From Verrucomicrobiales bacterium (GTDB lineage Bacteria > Verrucomicrobiota > Verrucomicrobiia > Verrucomicrobiales > DEV007), in contig JARGPH010000017.1 of NCBI GenBank assembly GCA_029213065.1, forward strand, positions 61,021 to 120,333: a stretch of 59,313 nucleotides of DNA, given 5' to 3'. Both the position numbers and the translations under genes were made by a program. This document shows, piece after piece, positions 44,681 through 53,559 of the stretch. Each line of letters opens with the position of its first letter. Within the stretch, counting starts at the first letter, position 1. Below the pieces are notes generated by a model that saw only the letters and a program-made list of their open reading frames with translations, made no database searches and was not told the origin of the DNA.

Positions 44681-45016
44681 TTACCTCCTAAAAGCTGCAA
44701 TTTCGGCTTCCTCGGGGATGTTGGCGAGGCAGACTTTTCTGGTGCCGTCGTCGACCTGTTTCAGGTAGGACTGGTAGAGGTCTTCGTCATAAGCCACCGC
44801 CAGGAGGAGTTCGCCAAAGCGGGAGGTAATCGAGTCGTGGAGCGCGAGAAATCGGACTCCGGACTCGTCGTCCTCTACTGTGGTACGCTCGGGTTCAGCA
44901 ACATAGACCCAATAATCGGCCTGAAGCGCTCTCATCCTCTTGAGAACGCTGTTTCGACGATTTCCGGGAAGGGTTGAGAGCGGAGGGGTGATAAAGAGGC
45001 AGTTAGGTTTTTTCAT
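44681..45016 (-). CDS. Hypothetical protein at the end of the peptidoglycan operon
   Basis: 111 aa. Family not recognised. A soluble alpha/beta protein with no signal peptide (MKKPNCLFITPPLSTLPGNR) or known motif. Its main support is position: it starts 17 nt after the M15 peptidase stop, in the same direction, and the frame is protein-like. A function linked to cell-wall metabolism would be a guess. Confidence 0.6.
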   Translation of the reverse strand: MKKPNCLFITPPLSTLPGNRRNSVLKRMRALQADYWVYVAEPERTTVEDDESGVRFLALHDSITSRFGELLLAVAYDEDLYQSYLKQVDDGTRKVCLANIPEEAEIAAFRR

Positions 45017-45033
45017 TTTCGATGGGGTCGCGG

Positions 45034-46368
45034 TTATTTGTTCCAGCGGGCCGGATACCCGCGGGTGTCGATGTGGATGAATGGATTCCGGTAGTTGGCG
45101 GCGCTGTAGAAACCGAGCCCTCCCTTGAGGTGACGATGACTCGCCGTTACCGTTTCGACCGCTGTCTGTATCATTTTTGCATCACCATCATCAATCGTGC
45201 CCGAGAAATCGAGGTCATCGAGTTTCCCGTCCTGGTTGCTGTCCACAAAAAGGTCGGCAGCGTCTCCGTAAAGGTGCCGGCTGTATATAGTCTTGTTCCC
45301 CAGCGCTTTGTTATAAGCCGGAGTCCGGTAGCCGCTTGAGATGTAAAGGTGACTGGCATCCCGGCCCGCTTTCTCCAGTTCGAGAACAAGGGTTTCGATT
45401 TTCAGGAGAAGCCGGGGATCGAGGAGCATGTATTTCGGATAATCTGACTTCTGTTTGCAGACAAACTGGCTGAGCTGGAGGTGGGGGGAAATCCACGTAT
45501 CCTCATTCTCTTCTGTGACTTCGATGAAACCACGCGGCTTTTTGTAACGGGGGTTGCCCTTATACGGTTCATCCTGATATTCACCGATTCGATAGCCGTT
45601 CAATCGCTCCGACTTACCATCCCACGGGGTGAGAACGGCAACGTGAAGGCACATTTTATTTTCGGTGTTCTCTTCACTGATTCGTACGCAGTAGATGCCG
45701 GGTTCGGTGGGGGCCTTCCAGGTAAGCTGATGCTCGGTTCTGTCCACGATTTCACCGTGGTCAGATTCGAATGTAAACTTCCTCGCATCGGCCTTTTCGA
45801 TGACGTTTAAGGTGAGGATATCATCAGGCATTTGCGTGAGTGTCAGGAGCGACCATGGATTCAGCAGACCCTCGAATTCCACTGAGAATCCGGCTTTGAC
45901 GGGGCCGTCTTTGGCAAGGAGAGGGGACGACGCCCCCATCAGTTCGGTGAGGAAATCGCCGCAATTCTCAATTGCCAGATTGGGCGCCTGCCCGGCATCG
46001 GGGAGTCGATCCTCGGGATCTCCGGGGCCTCCGATTTTCTCGGCGGGTAAATTCTCGACTACGGTTTCAGCCTCGCCCTCATCCGGCGCTGCGATCGGAG
46101 CACTCTCTGCGTCCATCGAGACTGATCCAACTTTCGTTGGTTCTACCTCTGTGCCGTCCTTGACGACGATTTGTGTGGATTCAGCAGCTTCCGGATCGAG
46201 TGTGCTGTTGTCGAGAATTTCGGGAGTTGTCTCCTCGACAACCACTATGTCAGGGCGGTCCTTTGAGGCGAGCCTGTCGGAGAAAAGGGCGGCGATCGCG
46301 ATACCTGTAATGATTGCGGCCACTGCAATCAGGGTGTCCCGGAAGGGGTGTTTTTCTTTTTCAGTCAT
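45034..46368 (-). CDS. Membrane-anchored M15-type peptidoglycan peptidase
   Basis: 444 aa from ATG 46368; the frame continues 20 codons further, but the ATGA overlap with the preceding stop fixes the start. One transmembrane helix (TLIAVAAIITGIAIAALF) is followed by an acidic, Val/Glu-rich periplasmic linker of ~130 aa and an Ig-like beta domain. A C-terminal M15A/YcbK-like zinc peptidase domain is next: ISSGYRTPAYNKALG, zinc ligands in SRHLYGDAADLFVD, and FIHIDTRG. It probably cuts D,D or L,D peptide bonds in peptidoglycan. It is third in the PBP2-PBP1 operon. Confidence 0.85.
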   Translation of the reverse strand: MTEKEKHPFRDTLIAVAAIITGIAIAALFSDRLASKDRPDIVVVEETTPEILDNSTLDPEAAESTQIVVKDGTEVEPTKVGSVSMDAESAPIAAPDEGEAETVVENLPAEKIGGPGDPEDRLPDAGQAPNLAIENCGDFLTELMGASSPLLAKDGPVKAGFSVEFEGLLNPWSLLTLTQMPDDILTLNVIEKADARKFTFESDHGEIVDRTEHQLTWKAPTEPGIYCVRISEENTENKMCLHVAVLTPWDGKSERLNGYRIGEYQDEPYKGNPRYKKPRGFIEVTEENEDTWISPHLQLSQFVCKQKSDYPKYMLLDPRLLLKIETLVLELEKAGRDASHLYISSGYRTPAYNKALGNKTIYSRHLYGDAADLFVDSNQDGKLDDLDFSGTIDDGDAKMIQTAVETVTASHRHLKGGLGFYSAANYRNPFIHIDTRGYPARWNK

Positions 46369-48671
46369 AAATCCTGAGCTTTCGCAGGTAGGTTGTTCTT
46401 TGGGTGATTGTTCTTTGGAGTCGCCCATGGATTGCCTCCTTCTATGATCGGAGCGGCGGGCATGACCGGGCTGAAATTAGTGAACAGGTCAGGGGATTCC
46501 CTGATCTCGATTTCGACGGGAGGCGCTGCATCATTGTGCACCGGGCAGGGCTTCAGATTTTTGTCAGAAAGATAAGTGTTCGGGAGTGACATCACGAAGT
46601 CGCCTGCGTGTTTTGCAGAGCAGTTGTCACCCGGCTGACACCCCTGTGTGATGCAGACCCCGGTGGAATCCTGCTCAGCCATTGTGATAGTTTCCGCGTC
46701 AGCGGCAGGGAGTGACCGTGCGATCGCGCTCCAGACAGGGAAGGCGGTTTCCACCGCGAATGCATTTTTAAAAATGCTCACCGGTTCGTCGAAGCCAATC
46801 CAGACGCCCCAGGTGTATGTGTCGTTGTAGCCGATGAACCAGGAGTCATTCGAGTCGTAAGAAGTGCCTCCTTTCGCTCCAAATGTGCCCGCTTCCATAG
46901 GCAGGTTGCGACGCGACAGGGGAGGTACCTTCGAGGTCTGGCGGAGACTCAGATCGATGAGATTCGCTGCCTCCGGGGCGATTTTCTGCTCGAGTTCCAA
47001 CTCAAAACTGCCGGGGACGGGGTAGAGAACTTTGCCTTCCTTATCGACAATCGTTTTAATCAGATTTGTTCGGGCAGTGGACTTTCCGCCGTTTGGAAAA
47101 AGAGAATAGGAATGGACGAGATCAATGAGTCTGACCCGGTTCTCACCGAGGAAACTGTTAGGATAGCCGGTTGATTCGGGGTTGAGACCCAGTTCGCCCA
47201 GGTAGCTCTCGAATCTCTCCGGTCCAATGGTTTGTCCCACCCTGACCGTGGCACTGTTCTTGCCGGCGACGAGAGCATAGAGCGGTGTTATTTCCCCTTC
47301 GTAGTCATTGTCATTCCGTTCGGCTCCCCACTCACCGAGAACGCCTTCCAGTCCCCCGATCATCACTTCGCGATTGTCGAGAGGGGCGTCCAGAACGATG
47401 TCGAGCGGAGAGACTTTTCCGTCAGAGAAAGCGGCCGCGTAGAGGAAGGGGGTAATCGCCGTTCCCGGTTTCCGTTTAGCCTGCCAGACGCGATCAAATT
47501 GACTGTCGGAGAAATCACGCCCGCCGACTGCGGAGACAACGTTCCCACTGGCGTTCTCGATAACGACGACCGCCCCCTGAAGGTAGCTGCCGGATTTTTC
47601 GGAACTGTTTTCGACAGCCGACCTGGTCCGGTGCGGGTAGTCATCGCGCTGCTCTATACTTCGCAGCATACCTGCGAGGGTGCTGATGGCTTCGGTCTGA
47701 AGTGTCGCATCGACCGTAGTCGTGATTTGGAGACCGTCGAGATCTTTGAACTGTCCGATAATTTCGTTCGCCTCTTTTCTGATCGCTGCGAGCAGGTAGT
47801 CCGGCCTCGTTTCCCGCGCCGTTTTCGAGACTGTCGTGAGCTCGGAGCCTGACAGCTCCGCGTGCGTTGCGGGATCGATCATTCCGAGGTCCTTCATCCG
47901 GTTCAGAGTTCTGTCTCTTGCTGCACTTGCCGCCTCGGGATCACGGAACGGGGAAAAGCGATTCGGGCTTTTAATGATGGAGCAAAGTGCCGCTGACTCG
48001 GCGATGGAAAGCTGCGATGCCGGCTTGCCGAAATAACCCCGGGCCGCCGCTTCCGCTCCCCAGTAGCCGGCGCCGAAATAGACTCGGTTGAGATAATGGG
48101 TAAGAATCTCGTCTTTCGTGAATTCATTCTCAATACGTACTGCCAGAAAAGTCTCGAGTAGTTTCCTGTCGAGAGTTCTCCCGCCGATGTCAAAAGCGTG
48201 GCGAGCCAATTGTTGTGTCAGGGTGCTGCCTCCCTGAGATATGCCACCCGATTTAATATTGGAAATGAGTGCCCGGAGGATTCCGCGGGGATCGATCCCG
48301 TTGTGTTCGCGGAAACGGGTGTCTTCTGTGGCGATGAGTGCGTCAATGAAGTGTGGCGGCACGTCGTCCAGAGAAATCACGCGGCGGTCTTTGAGTGCGA
48401 TCTGCCCGAGAAGTTCCCCGTTTCGGTCGAAGGCGACTGCGCCTTCGTCGATTCTTCCAATGTGCTCAAGATCGAATTTTGCGCTGCGCTCGTCGTAGCG
48501 GGTGTAAAGGCCGATTCCAAGGGAGATCCCGACAATTCCCAGGAGGACAACTCCTGTTACCAGCGCGGTGATGCGGGGGTGCCGGTTCATGCGCGCACTC
48601 AGTGATTTGTTCCGGGGAACCGATACCGCTGCAGACGTCACTTCGGGGGGATTGTTAGAGTTGTCGTTCAT
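46365..48671 (-). CDS. Class A penicillin-binding protein with degenerate transpeptidase domain
   Basis: 768 aa from ATG 48671; the longer frame overlaps PBP2. One transmembrane helix (ALVTGVVLLGIVGISLGIGL) is followed by an intact GT51 glycosyltransferase: EDTRFREHNGID with the catalytic Glu, GGSTLTQQLARHAF, and RKLLETFLAVRIENEFTKDE. The transpeptidase half keeps its fold marks, but all three catalytic motifs are altered: SxxK reads TAIT (PGTAITPF, residues 404-407), SxN reads GKN (LVAGKNSATVRV), and KTG reads KGG (GAKGGTSYDS). It should polymerise glycan but not crosslink. It lies 22 nt after the PBP2-like gene. Confidence 0.88.
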   Translation of the reverse strand: MNDNSNNPPEVTSAAVSVPRNKSLSARMNRHPRITALVTGVVLLGIVGISLGIGLYTRYDERSAKFDLEHIGRIDEGAVAFDRNGELLGQIALKDRRVISLDDVPPHFIDALIATEDTRFREHNGIDPRGILRALISNIKSGGISQGGSTLTQQLARHAFDIGGRTLDRKLLETFLAVRIENEFTKDEILTHYLNRVYFGAGYWGAEAAARGYFGKPASQLSIAESAALCSIIKSPNRFSPFRDPEAASAARDRTLNRMKDLGMIDPATHAELSGSELTTVSKTARETRPDYLLAAIRKEANEIIGQFKDLDGLQITTTVDATLQTEAISTLAGMLRSIEQRDDYPHRTRSAVENSSEKSGSYLQGAVVVIENASGNVVSAVGGRDFSDSQFDRVWQAKRKPGTAITPFLYAAAFSDGKVSPLDIVLDAPLDNREVMIGGLEGVLGEWGAERNDNDYEGEITPLYALVAGKNSATVRVGQTIGPERFESYLGELGLNPESTGYPNSFLGENRVRLIDLVHSYSLFPNGGKSTARTNLIKTIVDKEGKVLYPVPGSFELELEQKIAPEAANLIDLSLRQTSKVPPLSRRNLPMEAGTFGAKGGTSYDSNDSWFIGYNDTYTWGVWIGFDEPVSIFKNAFAVETAFPVWSAIARSLPAADAETITMAEQDSTGVCITQGCQPGDNCSAKHAGDFVMSLPNTYLSDKNLKPCPVHNDAAPPVEIEIRESPDLFTNFSPVMPAAPIIEGGNPWATPKNNHPKNNLPAKAQDL

Positions 48672-48693
48672 CGGGGATCGTGCTGTCTGGAAA

Positions 48694-50769
48694 TTAGCGA
48701 ATGAGAGAGCGATTGGTGGGGGGAACCGGAACTGCGACCGGGGTCGATTCGAGGCGGCGCGGCTGTGCTGTCGTGCCCTCCGTGATGATTCTTTCCGCCC
48801 GGTTGAGCAACCTCGCAGCAGGAGACTGCGGGACGTCAGAGGGTTGGTCTGCCGCGGTGTAGGTGGGTGGAGCCAGTTGAACGGACTGCTCATGAAACGG
48901 GTCCAGCCCTTTTTCGACGGTGCAGTTCACGTTGAATCGTTCGGGCTCAGCGTAGATTGCTTTCACAAATTCACCGAGAAGCGGGGCTGCTGTTTTTCCG
49001 CCCGACACGCTTTCCCCGGGTCTTCCCTGAACGAGAACAGCGAACGCGATTCTCGGAGAATTGGAGCCGATGTAGCCGGCGAACCAGGCGAGATTCTGTT
49101 CTTCGACGCCTTCCTTCCATTGCGATGTTCCCGTCTTGCCGAAGACTTCCGGCAGATCGTGAGCTGCCGCCTTCCCGGTTCCGGCCTCGTGATTTACCAC
49201 TCCCCACATCCCGGTTCTCACCGCGTTACGGTCGCCGGACCGATGGTTCAAAAGAGACCTCTTTCCCTTTGAGTGGGTCTTAACGATGTCGTGTGTTTCC
49301 GGGTCCTGTTCCTGTATTATCAGGCGTGGTCTTCTTACCGTGGTGCCGGTGGAAAGTCCGCCCATGGCGCAGGCAAGCTGAAGCGGGGAGGTGAGAACCT
49401 CTCCCTGACCTATCGAGAAATTGGCCACCGCCTGAGGTGCGATAACGTTTTTCATGTCAGGCAGGTTCCCGCTGGAGGTTGGGAGTTCGATATCGGGGGA
49501 AGCGCCGAAACCGAAAGCCCGCGCATTGGCGAGCAAAGCTCTTCCTCCGGTTCGAATTCCCGCTTGATAGAACCACGTGTTCGATGAACGGAGAAGGGCG
49601 AAGCGGACATCCAGATTCCCTTCGTGCTCGCTGTTCCAGTTGCGAAAAGTTCTGCCGTCGATCTCCAGTGATGGAGGGCTCGGAAGGCGCGTGTATGGGC
49701 CGTTAATCACACCGGAGTTCATCGCCGCAAGTGCTACGAAAGGTTTAAAAGTAGAGCCCGGCGGGTAGGCACCCATCGTGGCCCGGGCGAACAATGGCGT
49801 GAGAGGATCAGACTCCAGCGCCTTGTAATCTGCGCTGGATATCCCGGCGACGAACTGGTTGGGGTCGAACGAAGGATTGGAAGTGAGAGCGAGAATGTCA
49901 CCGGTAAGCGAATCGATGGCGACAAAAGCGCCGGCGCGCTCCGATTTCCTGAGTATTTCAAACGAGAGCTTTTGCATCTCAAGGTTGAGGGTCGTTATCA
50001 CCGAATGGCCGGGAACTGCGGGGCGAATCAATTCGACGTCGACAAGCTTTCCACCGGCCGAGGTGAGGTAGGTGACTTTCCCATCTTCTCCCTGGAGACT
50101 CTCCACTGCCTGTTCGAGTCCGCCATTTGCCTCGGTGAATGGCCAGAGTGGTTCCTCGGCTGCGAGCGGGCCGTGTTGGTCCGGCATACTCGAATTCACG
50201 TAGCCGGTAATGTGCGCGGTCGCTTCCCCATCCGGGTAGTGCCTGACGAACCGCTTTTCAAAAGTGAGGAGGTCGGATTGCTCGACAATCGGTGAGAGGG
50301 CTTGGACTGTCTCATCCGGGAGTGGCCCCGATATAGTGAGCGGAACGTAAGAGCGATGATCCCAGTGGTCGCTGAAAGTTGAGATCGAGAGCTCGAATTT
50401 TTTCAGCGCTTCAAACTTTCCCAGCGCCTCCTTGACGGCGTCGAAGGCCTCCTCTTTACCCAGCTTCGACTTCAATGGTTGGAGTCGAATCGCGAGAAAT
50501 TTTTTAGTCAGGGTTTGTGCAATCGGATTTCCAAACCGGTCGAGAAGGAGCCCTCTCGGTGCAGGTACTACGAAGAGTTGCGGGTGAATTGCCTCCACTG
50601 ACTGCGTCGGAGCTTTTCTATTTTCGTCTGTCTCTACCAGTGCCTCAATCGGCGCGTCAGCTCCCTGTGAATCACTGATGTGGAAGAGCGCGATTAGAAA
50701 TGGTGCGATGCCTCTCCAACAGTGTGTCCGCGAAGTGGAGTGCCGGAAATGTTTTGGTCGTAGTGACAT
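48694..50769 (-). CDS. Class B penicillin-binding protein (PBP2-like transpeptidase)
   Basis: 691 aa. A signal-like hydrophobic N-terminus (GIAPFLIALFHISDSQG) is followed by a dimerisation domain (RGLLLDRFGNPIAQT) and a transpeptidase domain with all motifs intact: STFK (Ser339/Lys342), SSN (395-397) and KTG (545-547). It crosslinks peptidoglycan in the periplasm, like PBP2/MrdA, which normally acts in elongation, though MreC/MreD/RodA are not present here. The signal could be cleaved (QGADA), which would be unusual for this class. First gene of the cell-wall operon; its neighbour contributes glycosyltransferase activity. Confidence 0.9.
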   Translation of the reverse strand: MSLRPKHFRHSTSRTHCWRGIAPFLIALFHISDSQGADAPIEALVETDENRKAPTQSVEAIHPQLFVVPAPRGLLLDRFGNPIAQTLTKKFLAIRLQPLKSKLGKEEAFDAVKEALGKFEALKKFELSISTFSDHWDHRSYVPLTISGPLPDETVQALSPIVEQSDLLTFEKRFVRHYPDGEATAHITGYVNSSMPDQHGPLAAEEPLWPFTEANGGLEQAVESLQGEDGKVTYLTSAGGKLVDVELIRPAVPGHSVITTLNLEMQKLSFEILRKSERAGAFVAIDSLTGDILALTSNPSFDPNQFVAGISSADYKALESDPLTPLFARATMGAYPPGSTFKPFVALAAMNSGVINGPYTRLPSPPSLEIDGRTFRNWNSEHEGNLDVRFALLRSSNTWFYQAGIRTGGRALLANARAFGFGASPDIELPTSSGNLPDMKNVIAPQAVANFSIGQGEVLTSPLQLACAMGGLSTGTTVRRPRLIIQEQDPETHDIVKTHSKGKRSLLNHRSGDRNAVRTGMWGVVNHEAGTGKAAAHDLPEVFGKTGTSQWKEGVEEQNLAWFAGYIGSNSPRIAFAVLVQGRPGESVSGGKTAAPLLGEFVKAIYAEPERFNVNCTVEKGLDPFHEQSVQLAPPTYTAADQPSDVPQSPAARLLNRAERIITEGTTAQPRRLESTPVAVPVPPTNRSLIR

Positions 50770-50805
50770 CGTAGTGGGATAGGTTGCTGAGCGTTAACTC
50801 TGAAA

Positions 50806-50820
50806 GCTGGAAAAGGGCCA
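50806..50820 (-). promoter_or_regulatory. Weak sigma54-like promoter of the peptidoglycan operon
   Basis: TGGCCCTTTTCCAGC keeps GG and GC but other positions are poor. The -12 C is 37 nt before the ATG at 50769. The main support is the exact dyad 132 bp upstream, matching the other sites. Confidence 0.35.
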
Positions 50821-50932
50821 TTTCGGTTTATTTGGCTGTAACTGGTTTTAGATCAATAAATTGTGACTGATGGTTGTTGTGTGGATAACCCGCCGGGGCA
50901 TGCGGGGGTGACACTATTGCACGTCGTCATCA

Positions 50933-50943
50933 TGCAATGTGCA
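50933..50943. promoter_or_regulatory. TGCA-N3-TGCA dyad between the PBP2-like gene and ethylene-receptor-like kinase
   Basis: TGCAATGTGCA. The surrounding 15-mer ATCATGCAATGTGCA recurs, inverted, after the kinase gene (53375-53389). It is centred 132 bp upstream of the weak PBP2 promoter; no sigma54-like element faces the kinase gene. Confidence 0.55.
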
Positions 50944-51022
50944 AAAGGCACCGGCGTCCTCTCCAATGCCGGATTGTGAATTGATTTGATTTACTTCCGG
51001 CAATCGAGTCAGATCGGGAGGT

Positions 51023-53350
51023 ATGGAGTTCTTTCGGCTGCTTTTTGATACATCGGATTTTCAACCTCGTTGGAATTGTGGCAACTGGACGGAGTTCCAT
51101 GGTTGGCTGCATGTCATTTCCGATCTGCTCATTTTTGGAGCGTATGTCACGATTCCTCTCTCGATCACTGCGTTCTATGTGCTGAAGCGAAAAGAGATTG
51201 CCTATTCCAATGTTCTCCTCCTTTTTGCCGCTTTTATTCTGAGCTGCGGGGCTACCCACTTGGTCGAAGCGACAATTTTCTGGCATCCCTGGTACCGGTT
51301 TTCGGGAGTGATGAAGCTGATCACCGCGATTGCCTCCTGGCTGACGGTCGGCTTCCTCCTCGCTAAAATACCAAAAGCGATCAAGTATGCGGGAGTGGCC
51401 CATCTCACGCGGGAGCTCGAAAGAAAGCGGCAGGAGCAAAGTGAACTCCACGCCGCTGCAGCCAGGAGCGAACGTCGCCTGGCGCTGCTTCTGAATTCCA
51501 CGGCCGAGGGGATCTACGGAATCGACAGCAATGGAAGATGCACCTTCGCGAATCGCTCCTGTGTCAGTCTGCTGGGATATGATTCGCCCGAAGATTTAAT
51601 CGGGAAGGAAATGCATTCGTTGATTCACCACTCGAACGAGGATGGTGAGAGGGAGGGGATTGAAAACTGTAAAATATTCAAAGCCGCTCAGAAGGGGGAG
51701 AGGTCACACTGCGACAGCGAGGTTTTCTGGAAGAAAGACGGAACCTCGTTCCCGGTCGAGTACTGGTCCTATCCGGTCGATGAGGAAGGTTTCGTGAGCG
51801 GTGCCGTCGTCACTTTCTTCGACGTCACGGAGAGACTTCAGGCCAATAAACGTTTGATAGAGGCAAGAGAGCGCGCGGAACTTGCCAACCGGCAGAAGTC
51901 CCGGTTTCTCGCGAACATGAGCCACGAGATTCGTACTCCGATGAATGCGATCCTCGGGTTCAGTGAATTGATGGAGGGTGTCGTCGTGACTCCCAAGGCA
52001 AAAGAATACCTGTCCGTTATTCGCGGGAGCGGAGAATCGCTACTCGACCTGATCAACGACCTGCTCGATTTATCCAAGATTGAGGCCGGGCGCATTGAGG
52101 TTTTCAACGAGCCGGCAGATTTCTCCAAAACGATCGGTTCCGTGGTTGCGATGATGTCTCTACCGGCACGGGAGAAGGGACTTGAGCTATCCTACTCGAT
52201 TGATCCATCGGTTCCCAGATACCTTGAAATCGACGGCCTCCGCCTGCGCCAGATTGTGTTAAACCTTCTCTCAAATGCTGTGAAGTTTACCGACGAAGGT
52301 GAGGTGGCCATCGAATGCAGGAGCACCCCAAGTGAAAATGACGATGAATGTGTCACCGTCGAGATCGAAGTATCTGATTCAGGCACGGGAATTCCAAAAG
52401 AAGAGCTGAAGAAAATTTTCAAGCCGTTTCACCAGGTTCAGGAAACGGATAGCCGTATTGCCGCCGGGACGGGGTTGGGGCTCAGTATCACAGAGCGGTT
52501 GACGAAGCTGATGGGCGGGAAAATGAAGGTGGTGAGTAAGCTGGGAGAGGGGAGCACTTTCACGGTCACGATTCCCTCCTTAAAGATTGCCAGCTCCGAA
52601 GGTGAACCCGTTTACGACGCTCATTGGGGGGAGAGAAATTTGGATCTGATTAAACCAAGCCTGATCCTTGTCGCGGATGACAACGCGGTTAACCGTGATT
52701 TCATGGTTGAGCTGTTCGGCAGCACCCACCACCGGCTGCTCGTGGCAGAGGACGGTGCCGAAGCCATCGAACTTATCAGGAAGGAGAAGCCGGATCTGGT
52801 TCTCATGGATATCAGAATGCCGGGAATCGACGGGCGGGAGGCTCTCGGGATTCTCAGGGGGATTCCCGAAGTGAGAACGATTCCGGTGCTGGCCGTGACG
52901 GCTTCAAGCCTGCTCAACAAAGAGAAGCAACTTCGTGAAGAGTTCGATGGGTATCTGCGCAAGCCTTTTACCAAAGCTCAATTGTTCAGAGCTCTTGCTC
53001 ATCATCTTCCCACCTCAAGCTCAGAGGAGCCGGAAGAGGCTGCCGCCGTGGAGGTCGAGGAAGTGTATGATTGCTCAGTTGTCGGGGGCGATCGCGAGAG
53101 CCTCGTTGCTGAACTGAAAGAGTTGATGGAGACTTCCTGGCCGAAAGTTTCAGCCACCCTTTCGATCAATTCGGTAAGCGAGTTCTCGAGGAATATAGTT
53201 CGACTCGGAGAAAAGTTTCAGTGCGCCGGTTTGACCAATTTTGGTAATGAGTTAGGACTTTCTGCGGAATCCTTTCAGCTGGTACAAATGGAGAAACTGA
53301 TGGCCCGTTTTCCCGGTTTGGTCGAGTCCGCTGAAAGTGGGGCTGACTGA
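51023..53350 (+). CDS. Hybrid histidine kinase with ethylene-receptor-like sensor, PAS and receiver
   Basis: 775 aa. The first ~120 residues form three transmembrane helices resembling plant ETR1. The residues known from ETR1 to hold copper and ethylene recur in order: Asp34 and Tyr41 (ISDLLIFGAY), Ile44-Pro45, Ile72, Cys75 and His79 (FILSCGATHL), matching ETR1 Asp25, Tyr32, Ile35, Pro36, Ile62, Cys65, His69. A PAS domain (~155-270), HisKA with His301 (SHEIRTPMNA), HATPase (NLLSNAVKF, GTGLGLS) and a receiver with Asp596 (DLVLMDIRMP) follow. It is probably a membrane sensor, possibly binding ethylene via Cu(I). GGGAGG precedes the start. Paralogue of the 26849 kinase. Confidence 0.92.
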   Translation: MEFFRLLFDTSDFQPRWNCGNWTEFHGWLHVISDLLIFGAYVTIPLSITAFYVLKRKEIAYSNVLLLFAAFILSCGATHLVEATIFWHPWYRFSGVMKLITAIASWLTVGFLLAKIPKAIKYAGVAHLTRELERKRQEQSELHAAAARSERRLALLLNSTAEGIYGIDSNGRCTFANRSCVSLLGYDSPEDLIGKEMHSLIHHSNEDGEREGIENCKIFKAAQKGERSHCDSEVFWKKDGTSFPVEYWSYPVDEEGFVSGAVVTFFDVTERLQANKRLIEARERAELANRQKSRFLANMSHEIRTPMNAILGFSELMEGVVVTPKAKEYLSVIRGSGESLLDLINDLLDLSKIEAGRIEVFNEPADFSKTIGSVVAMMSLPAREKGLELSYSIDPSVPRYLEIDGLRLRQIVLNLLSNAVKFTDEGEVAIECRSTPSENDDECVTVEIEVSDSGTGIPKEELKKIFKPFHQVQETDSRIAAGTGLGLSITERLTKLMGGKMKVVSKLGEGSTFTVTIPSLKIASSEGEPVYDAHWGERNLDLIKPSLILVADDNAVNRDFMVELFGSTHHRLLVAEDGAEAIELIRKEKPDLVLMDIRMPGIDGREALGILRGIPEVRTIPVLAVTASSLLNKEKQLREEFDGYLRKPFTKAQLFRALAHHLPTSSSEEPEEAAAVEVEEVYDCSVVGGDRESLVAELKELMETSWPKVSATLSINSVSEFSRNIVRLGEKFQCAGLTNFGNELGLSAESFQLVQMEKLMARFPGLVESAESGAD

Positions 53351-53374
53351 GTTGGTTCGGATTATTGTTTCCAC

Positions 53375-53385
53375 TGCACATTGCA
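53375..53385. promoter_or_regulatory. TGCA-N3-TGCA dyad upstream of the DUF1328 gene
   Basis: TGCACATTGCA, centred 131 bp upstream of the -12 C at 53511. It is part of an inverted repeat (TTGCATGA and TCATGCAA around TATC, 53381-53400). Confidence 0.6.
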
Positions 53386-53496
53386 TGATATCTCATGCAA
53401 ATGTGTGAACAGCGAGACTCTCCTGTCTGCAGGTGTAAATTGGGAGGTTTTTGTAAAATGCTCTATATTAGTGGGTTACGGGTATTATTTCGGGGT

Positions 53497-53511
53497 TGGT
53501 TCGTTTCCTGC
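53497..53511 (+). promoter_or_regulatory. Sigma54-like promoter of the DUF1328 gene
   Basis: TGGTTCGTTTCCTGC has GG and GC in register. The -12 C is 49 nt before the ATG, so this unit would have a normal ~37-nt leader. Confidence 0.5.
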
Positions 53512-53559
53512 GATCTAGGTATGGCAGCGAATATATCGCGAACTTAAACAATTAATATT

